Assembly: GCF_011383005.1 (NCBI RefSeq)
Contig: NZ_CP049935.1
Coordinates: 930,001-994,000 of the forward strand
Length of the DNA: 64,000 nucleotides
Source of the DNA: Phycicoccus sp. HDW14
Lineage (GTDB): Bacteria > Actinomycetota > Actinomycetes > Actinomycetales > Dermatophilaceae
Direction: 5' to 3'
Below, piece by piece: positions 10,105 to 19,244 of the stretch (the first letter of the stretch is position 1; each line of letters opens with the position of its first letter). A model generated the notes under the pieces. The model searched no databases, was not told where the DNA came from, and worked only from the letters and a program-made list of their open reading frames with translations. The position numbers and the translations under genes were made by a program.

Positions 10105-10956
10105 TCAGCTGCGGGAGAGGAGCTCTCGCAGCGACACAGGCGGCCGGCCGGTGACCCGTTCGACGTCGCCGGTGACGACGTCGAGCTCGCCGGCGCGCAC
10201 GGCGGTGTACGTCGACACCCAGGCGTCGAGCTGCCACGGTGGTGCGCCGTACGACGCGCGGGACGCGTAGGCCTCCTCGACGGTCTCGTCGTGGAAGGTG
10301 ATGTCGCGACCGGTGACCTCGGCGATGGTCGCGGCGATCTCGGTGAACGACAACGACTCCGGGCCGCTGAGGTCGTAGGACGCGCCGCGGTGCGCCTCGG
10401 GGTCGAGCAGTGCGGTGACGGCCACGCGCGCGACGTCCTCACGGGCGACGGCCCCGAGCCGTCCGTCGCCGGCCGGACCGCGGATGACGCCGTCCTCGCC
10501 GGCCATCAGCGGCAGGAAGTCGAGGTAGAGGCTGTCGCGCAGGAACGTGTGCGCGAGGCCGGCGTGGCGGACCAGGCCCTCGGTGGCCCAGTGGTCGCGG
10601 CCGAGGGTGAAGGTGCAGTCGGCCGCCGCGCCGAGGAACGAGGTGTAGACGACGTGCCCGACACCGGCGTCGGCCGCGGCCTCGACGGCGGAGCGGTGCT
10701 CGGCCATCCGGTCGGCGGACTCCGACGCCGAGACGAGGAACAGGACGTCGACTCCGGCGAGGGCGGTGCGCATCGCGTCGCCGTCGCCGTAGGTCGCCGC
10801 GACCACCTCGGCGCCCGGCAGCTGCGGGGCGCGCGAGGGGTCGCGGACGACGAGGCGTTGCGCCAGACCGCGGTCGGCGAGGTCGCGGGCGACGCGACCA
10901 CCGACGGCTCCGGTCGACCCGGTGACGGCGAGGCGGGGGCTTCTCGTGGAGCTCAT
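10105..10956 (-). CDS. qor2: NAD(P)H:quinone oxidoreductase-like SDR (QOR2/QorB type)
   Basis: A 283-residue protein with an N-terminal Rossmann motif (LAVTGSTGAVGGRVARDL) followed by an NmrA/SDR-a5-type body, like E. coli QorB (YtfG). These enzymes bind NADPH and reduce quinones without the classical SDR Tyr-Lys pair. The ATG at 10956 overlaps the stop of the upstream paralogue (ATGA), so the two form one operon. The operon diverges from an HxlR regulator, the same arrangement as qorB-qorR (ytfG-ytfH). Regulation by that regulator is inferred. Confidence 0.8.
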   Translation of the reverse strand: MSSTRSPRLAVTGSTGAVGGRVARDLADRGLAQRLVVRDPSRAPQLPGAEVVAATYGDGDAMRTALAGVDVLFLVSASESADRMAEHRSAVEAAADAGVGHVVYTSFLGAAADCTFTLGRDHWATEGLVRHAGLAHTFLRDSLYLDFLPLMAGEDGVIRGPAGDGRLGAVAREDVARVAVTALLDPEAHRGASYDLSGPESLSFTEIAATIAEVTGRDITFHDETVEEAYASRASYGAPPWQLDAWVSTYTAVRAGELDVVTGDVERVTGRPPVSLRELLSRS

Positions 10957-11820
10957 GCCCGATTGTCCACCGCATCGTTCACGGCCTGGGCCATCGTCGT
11001 CGGGGGCGACCGATGAGGCGCTCGAGGTCGCCGCTGGTCACCTCCAGGGCGCCCCGTGCGACGCCGCGGTCGGCGTCGGCCAGGACGGCCGCGTACGGCT
11101 GCGGGAGACCGGCGCCGACGAGGACGGCGGTCAGCTCGGCCTCGGGGAGGTCGCGGTAGGTGACCTGGGTCCCGGAGGCCTCGGTGACGGCGGCGGCCAG
11201 GTCGGTGAGGGTGAAGGCGGGGCTGCCCCGAGCTCGTGCACGGTGCCGCCCGTGGCCTCGGCGTCGAGGAGGACGGCTGCCGCGGCGTCGGCGTAGTCGG
11301 CGCGGGTGGCGGCGCTGATGCGTCCGTCCGCGGCCGCGCCGAGCACGGCGCCGTGCTCGAGGTAGGTGGGCACCTGCGGGGTGTAGTTCTCGAGATACCA
11401 GGAGTTGCGCAGGAAGACCCAGGGGAGGCCGGAGTCGCGGATGACCTGCTCGGTGGCCACGTGCTCGGCGGCGAGCTGGACGCCGGAGGTCTCGGCGTTG
11501 GCGATGCTCGTGTAGGCGAGGAGCCCGACGCCGGCGGCCTTCGCGGCCGCGACGACGTTCGTGTGCTGCGGGAGGCGCTGGCCGACCTCGCTGCCCGAGA
11601 CGAGGAGGACGCGGTCGGCGCCCTCGAACGCGGCACGCAGCGACTCGGGGTCGGCGTAGTCGGCGGCGACGGTGCGCACGCCGCGGGCGGCGAGGTCGGC
11701 GACCTTGGTGAGGTCGCGGCCGGTGGCGACGACGTCGGCGGGGTCGGCGCCGCGACGCAGCAGCGCCTCGACGACGAGGTGGCCGAGCTGGCCGGTGGCT
11801 CCGGTGACGACGATGGTCAT
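10953..11820 (-). CDS. qor2: NAD(P)H:quinone oxidoreductase-like SDR, first of tandem pair
   Basis: This is a second QOR2/NmrA-type protein (about 288 residues after repair), starting MTIVVTGATGQLGHLVVEAL with the GxxGxxG nucleotide motif. Two suspected one-base deletions break it: the run at 11226-11229 (restoring VHELGGSPAFTLTDLA) and 11002-11006 (restoring LIGRPPTTMAQAV). With both repaired, the stop falls at 10953-10955 and overlaps the ATG of the next gene. That coupling strongly supports the repair. Homology to its neighbour is clear but not close, so the pair is an old duplication. It diverges from the HxlR gene. Confidence 0.8.
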
Positions 11821-11899
11821 GGTGGTTCCTCTCGTGGGGGTGTCCGGTGGTTCTCTCCGTCGGCCCCAACCGGGCGGGGGATGGGTTGCTTCCCCTGGG

Positions 11900-11913
11900 G
11901 AAGTACGCACTTC
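11900..11913. promoter_or_regulatory. candidate operator between qor2 operon and HxlR regulator
   Basis: GAAGT-ACGC-ACTTC is an inverted repeat lying 16 bases before the regulator's ATG and 79 bases before the qor2 start. It is followed by GGTACTCAC directly before the ATG. HxlR proteins bind dyad sites in the intergenic region they share with their target, often autoregulating. The site is an inference from symmetry and position. Confidence 0.45.
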
Positions 11914-11929
11914 TGGGTAAGGTACTCAC

Positions 11930-12322
11930 ATGAGGGTGAGTGACGAGGTCAGCGCGGTGCGCGAGGCGTTCCCGGACGGTGTCTTCCCGGCGGCCTGCCC
12001 CAGTCGGGTGGTCATCGACCACGTGACGAGCAAGTGGGGGCTGCTCGTGCTGGTGTCCCTGGTCGACGGGCCGCAGCGGTGGAGCGAGCTGCGGCGGCGG
12101 GCGGAGGGGGTCAGCGAGAAGATGCTCGCGCAGACCCTGCGGACCCTCGAGGCCGACGGGTTCGTGCACCGCGAGGCGTTCCCGGTCATCCCACCGAAGG
12201 TCGAGTACGGCCTGACCCCGCTCGGCGAGGAGCTGGCGGCGCACCTGGTGCCCCTCATGGGGTGGGTCGCCCGGAACGCCCATGCGGTGGTGTCGGGGCG
12301 AGCGGCCGCGGTGCGCGTCTGA
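11930..12322 (+). CDS. qorR: HxlR family winged-helix regulator, QorR-like
   Basis: A 130-residue winged-helix protein with the HxlR signature: HVTSKWGLLVLVSL (helix 1 region), RWSELRRRAEGVSEKMLAQTLRTLE (helix-turn-helix) and a wing ending in YGLTPLGEEL. A single cysteine at residue 23 (AACPSR) sits where thiol-sensing members such as QorR and YodB/HypR carry their redox cysteine. Together with the divergent quinone reductases, this supports a redox- or quinone-responsive repressor. The ATG is only 9 bases after GGTAC, so the message may have little or no leader. Confidence 0.82.
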   Translation: MRVSDEVSAVREAFPDGVFPAACPSRVVIDHVTSKWGLLVLVSLVDGPQRWSELRRRAEGVSEKMLAQTLRTLEADGFVHREAFPVIPPKVEYGLTPLGEELAAHLVPLMGWVARNAHAVVSGRAAAVRV

Positions 12323-12328
12323 GGCGTC

Positions 12329-12363
12329 GGGGGCCGGCGGGACGGGTGGGGGCCGGCGGGACG
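12329..12363. repeat. 16-base direct repeat after hxlR
   Basis: GGGGGCCGGCGGGACG occurs at 12329-12344 and 12348-12363, directly after the HxlR stop. Each copy contains the palindrome GCCGGC, so it could fold in RNA. It may be a weak terminator or a slippage duplication. The rest of the 185-base gap to 12508 shows only a purine-rich ribosome site (GAGAGGA at about 12496). Confidence 0.5.
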
Positions 12364-12507
12364 CGTGGGGCGTGGTGGTCTGGCCGGTGGGTGACATCTC
12401 GGGGTGTCCGGTGGCCGCCTGTGGACAACTCCGGTGGCGGTCGGGGGGATCTTGGCTAGTTTGGGCGTGCTGGGGGTCGCCGAGGGGGTGACCCGGGAGA
12501 GGAACGT

Positions 12508-13095
12508 GTGGCACGCGCAGCGCGGTGGGCGGTGGTGGCGGGGATGCTCGCCGCCGGGATCCTGGTGGGGTGCGACTCCTCGTCCGATGATCCGGTCGTG
12601 ACGCCGAGCCCGAGCCCGTCCGTGTCGAGCTCGTCGCCCAGCCCGAGCCCCAGCTCGTCGCCGTCGGTGACCGAGTCGGGTCCGCAGATCCCCGCCGCCG
12701 CCCGCGAGAAGACACCCAAGGGCGCTGAGGCGTACGTGAAGTACTTCTTCGACCAGTTCAACCTCGCCTACACGCGCCCTCAAGTTGGTCTGATCGAATC
12801 AATGAGCACGCCAGGGTGCGAGTTCTGCTCGAAGTCGGAGGTCAGGGCGGTTGGTCTAGCCGAGGACAGGCAGCGGTACGCGCAGAATCCCGTGAAGCTC
12901 GAAGAGGCCGTGAGTTTTGGGGGCGCCCCGAAGAACGAGCAGTACGTGCGTATCCGCTTCACGCAGGTCGCAGCCACCATCGTGGATTCGAACGGCAGGC
13001 AAGTCAGCCAGGTGGCAGAAGGCACTGCAACGGCGAACGCGGCTTTGAGGTGGAGTGGCAGCCGGTGGTTTGTTCGCGGGATCGAGAAGGGCTGA
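12508..13095 (+). CDS. lipoprotein, DUF6318-like
   Basis: A 195-residue lipoprotein. GTG 12508 follows GAGAGGA by six bases. The signal peptide ends in a lipobox (AAGILVGC, Cys at residue 22), followed by a Ser/Pro linker (PSPSPSVSSSSPSPSPSS). Then comes a compact ~130-residue NTF2-like domain with a TPGCEFC cysteine pair, as in the actinobacterial DUF6318 group (family named from memory). It should be anchored on the outer face of the membrane. From about 12780 onward codon use shifts clearly to A/T-ending codons. The stop overlaps the ATG of the next gene by one base (TGATG), so they are coupled. Confidence 0.8.
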   Translation: MARAARWAVVAGMLAAGILVGCDSSSDDPVVTPSPSPSVSSSSPSPSPSSSPSVTESGPQIPAAAREKTPKGAEAYVKYFFDQFNLAYTRPQVGLIESMSTPGCEFCSKSEVRAVGLAEDRQRYAQNPVKLEEAVSFGGAPKNEQYVRIRFTQVAATIVDSNGRQVSQVAEGTATANAALRWSGSRWFVRGIEKG

Positions 13096-14014
13096 TGAAA
13101 AGCCTCACCCGCCGCATGCTGTCTGTGCTCGCTGGCATGCTGCTCGTGATGGCCATCGGGGCTCATTCCCTTGCAGCGAAGGAGCCCCCGGATGGCGACA
13201 TATTGGGTGACCTGTCGGATACCGGCAGCGTTGTAAAGACTCTGAACCGGGCCAACGTCGACGCCTTGTCCACTCACTACTTCCGCAATGTGACGGCCAA
13301 AGGACCGTTCTACGACTACGCAGCAGTGTCGGCGTGCAGCAATGCGGGGCCGGGGGAAAATGAAGGCGACCTTTGCCCAGCATCATGGGGGCTCTGCCGC
13401 GTGGCTTCCGGGGGCGGGGAGGGGCCAGCAGTGACTGTCTTCCAGCGGCAGGTGACGCGAGCTGGTGCGCCACTACCCGGAAGTGACGGCGAATGGCAGC
13501 GAGTCGACTTGACCTGTTGGCCCGAGCGAGTCCCGGGAAACGCGAACGCGTTAACGATGACGATGATCCGAAATGCGTTCCATGACACCGACTTCACGAA
13601 GCCGACGGTGAACATCCAGCCTGAGGGGGACGTCACGCTCGTCAACCTGCCGACGTTCTTCGAGGTGAAGTTCCCGGAGGCGGGATTCGGCCCTGAAGAA
13701 ATTGACCGCCCAGACCCCGCTCGATTGCTGGGGTACAGCATCGAGGTGCGTCCGCGGCTGAAGTCGGTGACCTACCACCTGGGCGAGCGGACGATCGGTC
13801 CGACGACCGACCTCGGGGGCCGTACCCGAACGGCTCCGTCGTCCAGACCTACAGGCAGCCCGGCACGCAGCAGGTCCGCGTCGACATCGTCTACACCGGC
13901 CAGTTCCGGGTCGGCGGCAGCGGGTGGATCGACATCCCCGGCGAGGTCGACCTCCAGGGCACGCCGTCGACCCTGACCATCCGCGAGGCGAAGTCACGGC
14001 TCTACACGAGCTGA
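13095..14014 (+). CDS. secreted PKD-like protein
   Basis: About 306 residues after repair. MKSLTRRMLSVLAGMLLVMAIGAHSLAAK is a Sec signal peptide. The middle has paired cysteines (SACSN, DLCPASWGLCRV, LTCWPERV). The C-terminal domain is PKD-like, with a GERTIGPTTDLG turn and a strand-rich end. One suspected missing G at 13815-13819 breaks it; repair gives GGPYPNGSVVQTYRQPGTQQ and a stop at 14012. Similar cysteine-rich PKD proteins sit beside DUF6318-like lipoproteins in other actinobacteria, by my recollection. Lower GC than the surroundings. It probably acts at the cell surface; function unknown. Confidence 0.75.
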
Positions 14015-14164
14015 GCACCTGGACCGGGCCCTGGTGGGTCCCGTGGCGTCAGAAGGGGGGTGATCACCCCGAGAACGACGCCAGGGAAGCGGCCAGGAGG
14101 GGCCCCATCGGGCCGCGAGCCGCCCGACCGGGTGCCCGAGGACCCACTCCGGAGCAGTACCCGA

Positions 14165-14192
14165 CGAAACCGGTGCCATGACACCGGTTTCG
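14165..14192. terminator. bidirectional terminator hairpin
   Basis: CGAAACCGGTG (14165-14175) and CACCGGTTTCG (14182-14192) form a perfect 11-base-pair stem with a six-base loop. It lies in the 212-base gap between convergent genes ending at 14014 and 14227, so it can serve both. Nothing else was seen in that gap. Confidence 0.8.
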
Positions 14193-14226
14193 CCGGGTGC
14201 TGGGTGGCCTGCCGCCCGGCCGCCCG

Positions 14227-15797
14227 TCAGGCGAAGAGCTTGGCCGCCGTGATGAGGGTCTGCACGACGCCGTAGGCCAGCAGGAGGATCACCACGCCCC
14301 ACGACAGGTACACCCGCAGCGACCCGCCGCGTGCGGCGGACCCCTCCGACTCACCCTCGGCGAAGTCGGCCGCAGCAGCCGACGCCGCACCCTCGGGCTC
14401 GTTGAAGCGGGCAGCGACCGGCTTGACCATGAGGTTCGCGACGAACCCGACGGCCAGCACCCCGACCATCGTGAACAGGGCCGGCCGGTAGTCGGCCGCC
14501 GTCAGCTTGCCCGGCGTGCCCGCGGCATCGAGGAAGCCGTTGATGATGAGCGGCCCGACCACCCCGGCCGCCGACCACGCCGTGAGCAGTCGCCCGTGGA
14601 TGGCCCCGACCTGGAAGGTGCCGAAGAGGTCGCGCAGGTAGGCCGGCACCGTCGCGAAGCCACCGCCGTAGAAGCTGATGATGATCGCGGCCACGAGGAC
14701 GAAGATCGCCGTCGACGTCGAACCGGCCAGCGCGAGAAGCAGGTACAGCACGATCCCGACGCCGAGGTAGAGCATGTAGATCGGCTTGCGACCGATCCGG
14801 TCCGACGTCGAGGACCACACGAAGCGCCCCGCCATGTTGAAGAGCGACAGCAGCCCGACGAACCCGCCGGCCGCGGCCACGGTGACGGCCGACTTGCCGT
14901 CGGAGCCGCGGAAGAAGTCCTGGATCATCGGCGCCGCCTGCTCGAGGATGCCGATCCCCGCGGTGACGTTGCAGAAGAGGACGACCCACAGCAGCCAGAA
15001 CTGCGGCGTCCTGATGGCGTTGGCCGCCGACACGCTGCGGTCGGTGATGAGGTCGCTCTTGTCCGACAGCGTCGACGGGTCGAAGCCGTCGGGCGTCCAT
15101 CCCGGCGCCGGCACGCGGACGTTCGTGACGCCGATCATCATGATGAGGAAGTAGATGACCCCGAGGCTGACGAAGAGCATCGTCAGGGCGTGCCCGTTCG
15201 CGAGCGACGACGCGACCGACGGGTCGTAGTCGGAGTCGTAGAACTTGAGGAGCTGGCGCGACAGGGGAGAGGCGACCATCGCCCCGCCGCCGAAGCCCAT
15301 GATGGCCAGCCCGGTCGCCAGGCCCGGCCGGTCGGGGAACCACTTGATGAGCGTCGACACGGGGGAGATGTAGCCGATGCCCAGCCCGATCCCGCCGATC
15401 ACGCCGTACCCGAGGTAGACGAGCCACAGCTGGGTCGTCGCCATGCCGATGGCGCCGACGAAGAACCCGAGGGCCCACGCGCAGGCGGCGGTGAACATCG
15501 CCTTCCGGGGCCCGACCCGGTCGACCCACGTGCCGAGGACGGCCGCCGAGAGCCCGAGCATGACGATGGCGATCGAGAAGACGATGCCGACGGCCGTCAA
15601 CGAGCTGTCGAAGTGGGCGACCATCGAGGCCTTGTACACGCTCGTCGCGTAGACCTGCCCGATGCACAGGTGGATGGCCAGGGCGGCCGGGGGATGAGCC
15701 AGCGGTTGTAGCTCTGCGGTGCCACGGTGTGGTGGCGGTCGAGGAGCGAGAGCAGGCCCCCCGACGGGCCTCCCCGCTCGTCGGTGGTGGCGGCCAT
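14227..15797 (-). CDS. OFA family MFS transporter (oxalate/formate antiporter-like)
   Basis: About 523 residues after repair of one missing base at 15689-15693, which joins MAATTDERGGPSGGLLSLLD and SYNRWLIPPAALAIHLC to the rest. Twelve hydrophobic segments, an MFS loop 2-3 motif (VDRVGPRKAMFTAA) and an extra C-terminal helix (VVILLLAYGVVQTL) fit the OFA group. These carry oxalate, formate or other monocarboxylates; the substrate is not determined. It is single, convergent with the secreted protein, and read from the region 15798-16087. ATG 15797 follows a GGAAGGGG site. Confidence 0.82.
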
Positions 15798-16087
15798 GGG
15801 CGTCCCCTTCCGTCGTCCCGGCGCCCCGTTGCGCCTCGGGCGCGCGTCTCCCGGCACGCGCCTCGACCGACAGTAGGCACCCGTCGCGCGGATCGGCCCG
15901 CTAGCGACCGACGACTTGGACGGCTGTCCCGGTCGTCCACAGGGGAGGGCTCGGCGGCCCGTCGTCCACAGGCGGGCCCCCGCCGCGGTGTGGCTCGGCC
16001 GTGGTGTCGGTGCTCGTGCCTAGGGTTGGGGCAGACGGCGACCGGAGGAGCGCTCGTCGGCCCACGGTCCGTGAGGAGGTGCGTGAG

Positions 16088-16860
16088 GTGGAGGTCCAGC
16101 AGGCCCTGGCGATGGGGCGTCGCCTGCTGCGCGAGCACGGGCTCGACGGCTGGAGCATCGTCGCCGACCGGGCCAAGACGCGCGCCGGGGTCTGTCGCTT
16201 CGGCCGCCGGCAGATCGGTATCAGCGCCCCGCTGACGGCCCTGCACTCCGAGGACGAGGTCCGCGACACCCTGCTGCACGAGATCGCCCACGCGCTCGTC
16301 GGTCCCGAGCACGGCCACGACGAGGTGTGGCGCGCCACCGCCGTCCGCATCGGGTGCTCGGGGAGCGGTGCGTGCCCGCCGACGCCCCGCGCGTCCCGGG
16401 CGACTGGGTCGGCCGGTGCCCAGCGGGTCACGAGCGCACCCGCCACCGCGCCCCCACCCGGCTGATGTCGTGCGGTCGGTGCTCGCGGCGGTTCGACACC
16501 GCGCACCTGTTCACCTGGTCCTACCGCGGGGGCCCGGCGTCCCTGCCACCCTCCTACGCGGCCGAGCTGGCCGAGCTGCGCCGCACCACGGTCGCCGCGG
16601 CGGCCGCGCGGCCGCCCGGGCTCGGTGAGCTCGTCGAGGTGTCGGTGGGCCCGTGGGCGGGGATGACGGGAGTGGTCGAGCTCGTGGGGTCGGTCCGCTG
16701 CCAGGTGCGGGTCGACGACGAGCTGGTGAGCCTGCCGCTCGAGGCCGTCCGACCCGTCACGTCGGCCGGCGCGGCCGCCGCGTCCGCCGCCACGTCCCGC
16801 AGCGCGGCCCGGGCGGTCTCGGCGGGGCGGGCCACCTCGGGGGCGGGTGATGCCGCCTGA
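16088..16860 (+). CDS. SprT-like zinc metalloprotease
   Basis: About 257 residues after repair. The N-terminal SprT-like domain has the zinc site HEIAH (residues 64-68) followed by GPEHGHDEVW, which provides the third ligand. A zinc-ribbon region follows (GRCPAGHER, MSCGRCSRRF), then a KOW-like beta segment (WAGMTGVVELVGSVRCQV). One missing G at 16360-16363 breaks the frame (repair: IGCSGERCVPADAP). GTG 16088 was chosen because GAGGAGG lies seven bases upstream; GTG 16079 is possible. Relatives (SprT, Spartan) act on DNA-bound proteins; the role in bacteria is unclear. It leads a likely operon with the downstream GDPD gene (11 bases). Confidence 0.8.
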
Positions 16861-16871
16861 CGACCGGACGG

Positions 16872-17642
16872 GTGACGGGGGATGTGGTGGTCGTCGCGCA
16901 CCGGGGGTCCGCGGGCAGCGCACCGGAGAACACCCTCGGTGCGGTGCGGCTGGCGCGTGAGCACGGTGCCGACGTCGTCGAGACCGACGTCAAGCGCACG
17001 CGTGACGGGGTGCTCGTCGTGCTCCACGACGAGTCGCTGACGCGCACCACCGATGTGCGGCAGGTGTACCCCGACCGCGCGCCGTGGTGGGTGGGCGCGT
17101 TCTCGCTCGAGGAGGTGCAGCGGCTCGACGCGGGCTCCTGGTTCGGCCCGGGGTGGGCCGGCGAACGGGTCCCCACCCTGCGCGAGTGGACCGAGGCCGT
17201 CGGCGACGCCGGGATGCTCGTCGAGGCCAAGGACCCGCACCTGCACCGCGGCATCGAGCACCAGCTCGCCGCCGAGCTGCAGGCCGTCCCCGCCCTCGCA
17301 CAGGCGCTCGCCGCCGGACGGCTCGCCGTGCAGTCCAGCGACCGCGCCTGGCTGCGCGCCTTCCACGACCTCGCCCCCGACGTCCCGCTGGCCCTCGTCC
17401 ACCACGGGGTGCCCGACGTCGATGTCCTGGCCGCCGACGCCGCCTGGCTGGACGCGCTCAACCCCGCCCTCGGCAACATCAGCCGTGAGCTCGTCGACGA
17501 GGTGCACCGCCTCGGCCTGGCCACGCACGTCTGGACCGTCAACGACGCCGACGACCTCGAGCGGGCACGGGCGTGGGGCGTCGACGGGGTCATCACCGAC
17601 CACCCCCATCGCGCCCGCACCCTCCTCGCCGCACCGCGCTGA
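16872..17642 (+). CDS. glycerophosphodiester phosphodiesterase
   Basis: A 256-residue GDPD-family TIM-barrel enzyme that hydrolyses glycerophosphodiesters to glycerol 3-phosphate and an alcohol. The HRGSAGSAPENT motif at the N-terminus carries the catalytic His, ETDVKRTRDGVLVVLHD holds metal ligands Glu/Asp and the second His, and VWTVNDADDLERA and DGVITDHP lie near the end. No signal peptide, so cytoplasmic. It starts at GTG 16872, 11 bases after the SprT-like gene; GTG 16884 is an alternative. Confidence 0.9.
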   Translation: MTGDVVVVAHRGSAGSAPENTLGAVRLAREHGADVVETDVKRTRDGVLVVLHDESLTRTTDVRQVYPDRAPWWVGAFSLEEVQRLDAGSWFGPGWAGERVPTLREWTEAVGDAGMLVEAKDPHLHRGIEHQLAAELQAVPALAQALAAGRLAVQSSDRAWLRAFHDLAPDVPLALVHHGVPDVDVLAADAAWLDALNPALGNISRELVDEVHRLGLATHVWTVNDADDLERARAWGVDGVITDHPHRARTLLAAPR

Positions 17643-17712
17643 CGTCCACTCCTCGACCGCCCCGACCCCGCCCCGACCACGCTCGACCACCCGGTGAGCA
17701 CGCTCACGGACC

Positions 17713-18678
17713 ATGGACGTGACCGGAGGCCCCCGTACCCCGAGAATGTCCGGCGTGGACGAGCAGGAGTTCGAGGGCAGCGCCCGCGTCGCCGACCCCA
17801 CGAGCCGCGTGTTCGCCGACTGGCAGCCACCGGGCGAGGGGCTCGAGCGCGCGCTCGTCCTCGCCGGCGGGGGCGCCACCGGCATCGCGTGGGAGGCCGG
17901 CATCATCCTCGGCCTGCGCGACGAGGGCGTCGACGTGCGGGAGGCCGACACGATGATCGGCACCTCGGCGGGCTCGATGGTCGCCGCCCACCTGCGGCTC
18001 GGCACCGACGAGGGCGACGCCTTCGCCCGGATCCGGGAGGGCGCACCACTGGCCAGCTACGGGCGGCTCGGCGCCGCCGACGCCGGCCGGTACGTGCGCG
18101 CCCAGGTGGCCCGCACCCGCGACCCCCGCGGCGGACGCGCCCTCGTCTCCCGGGCCGCACTGGCCGCGAGCACCCCCACCGAGAAGGAGTGGCTCGACAC
18201 CGTCGGCCTCGGCCTGATCGGCAGGCAGTGGCCGCAGGGCCGCCTGCTCGTCACCGCCGTCGACGCCGAGACCGGCACGTCCGTGGTCTTCGACGGCACG
18301 GGCGACGTCCCGCTCGAGCGGGCCGTCGCGGCGAGCTGTGCCGTCCCCGGGGTCTTCCCCGCGGTGGAGGTCGCCGGCCGGCACTACGTCGACGGCGGTC
18401 TGCGCAGCATCGCCAACGCCGACCTCGCCGCCGGCCACCGACGGGTGCTCGTGCTGTCGCCCTACCCGGTCGGCCCGCACCTGCGCGACCTGCCCCGGAT
18501 GCAGCTGCGGGCCCTGCGCCCACAGAGCCGCACCCACCTCGTCGTCCCCGACGCCAAGGACCTGTGGGCGATGGGCGCCAACCCGCTCGACATGACCCGG
18601 GGCGCGGCGACCTTCGAGTCGGCCCGGGCGCACGGCCGGCGCATCGCCCCGCGCGTCGCCGAGGTCTGGACCGGCTGA
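17713..18678 (+). CDS. patatin-like phospholipase
   Basis: A 321-residue patatin-like lipid hydrolase with a Ser-Asp dyad. The oxyanion loop is LAGGGATGIAW (residues 50-60), the nucleophile is Ser85 in GTSAGS, and the Asp lies in VDGGLRS. It may release fatty acids from phospholipids or act as an esterase; the substrate is unknown. The start is ambiguous: ATG 17713 or ATG 17746 (MSGVDEQEF), as neither has a strong ribosome site. No signal peptide. Seventy bases separate it from the GDPD gene. Confidence 0.85.
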   Translation: MDVTGGPRTPRMSGVDEQEFEGSARVADPTSRVFADWQPPGEGLERALVLAGGGATGIAWEAGIILGLRDEGVDVREADTMIGTSAGSMVAAHLRLGTDEGDAFARIREGAPLASYGRLGAADAGRYVRAQVARTRDPRGGRALVSRAALAASTPTEKEWLDTVGLGLIGRQWPQGRLLVTAVDAETGTSVVFDGTGDVPLERAVAASCAVPGVFPAVEVAGRHYVDGGLRSIANADLAAGHRRVLVLSPYPVGPHLRDLPRMQLRALRPQSRTHLVVPDAKDLWAMGANPLDMTRGAATFESARAHGRRIAPRVAEVWTG

Positions 18679-18796
18679 GCCGCGGACACACCCGGAGACA
18701 GCCCCACCCCGGGACGTATCAGGACCGACCCCTCGCCCCTCCTGCACGGGTGACGGCCGCCCCCTGCCGTCGCCCGTCCCGCCCCGGGAGGCCACC

Positions 18797-19180
18797 GTGT
18801 CGACACTCCGCTCCCTGCCGCTGCTGTCCGTCCCGGAGTCGTGGCCGCTGCCCGTCGTCGCCGTCCTCGCCATGAGCGCGCTCGCGGGTCTGGACCTCCT
18901 CGGCGCCATCGCCGCCAAGGAGTGGGCCGAGCGGGGGAGCCTCGTCGCGCTGACCGGCGGCGTCGTCTCGTTCGTCGTCCTCTTCTGGGTCTACGCGTCC
19001 TCGCTGCGCTACGCCGAGCTGGCCGTCGTGACGATGGGCTGGATCGTGCTGCTGCAGATCGGGATCCTCGTCGTCGACCGCCTGCACTTCGGCACCACCC
19101 TCCCGACCGGCAAGCTGGTCGCCGTCGTCATCTGCCTCGCGGCGCAGGGCTACCTCCTCCTCGGCCCGTCGGGGTCGTGA
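18797..19180 (+). CDS. small four-helix membrane protein, SMR-like
   Basis: A 127-residue protein with four hydrophobic segments (about 18-38, 45-65, 72-92 and 103-122), matching the size and topology of small multidrug resistance/EamA-half proteins. WVYASSLRYAELAVVTMGW resembles the third-helix region of that fold. The usual helix-1 Glu of drug-exporting SMRs is not obvious. It could instead be an unrelated four-helix protein. GTG 18797 follows GGGAGG by five bases. Confidence 0.6.
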   Translation: MSTLRSLPLLSVPESWPLPVVAVLAMSALAGLDLLGAIAAKEWAERGSLVALTGGVVSFVVLFWVYASSLRYAELAVVTMGWIVLLQIGILVVDRLHFGTTLPTGKLVAVVICLAAQGYLLLGPSGS

Positions 19181-19244
19181 CGCCCGTCCTCCCACGGACG
19201 CGGGCCGCCGCTCGGTAGTGTCGCGGGCAGAAGGAGGCCCGAGG

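Noticed and set aside
12780-13780. A genomic island with mobile-element genes
   Set aside because: Only two genes show lower GC; there is no integrase, transposase, tRNA target or flanking repeat.
14197-15711. 504-codon plus-strand frame opposite the MFS transporter
   Set aside because: Composition is almost only charged and Gly residues; the opposite strand encodes clear membrane helices.
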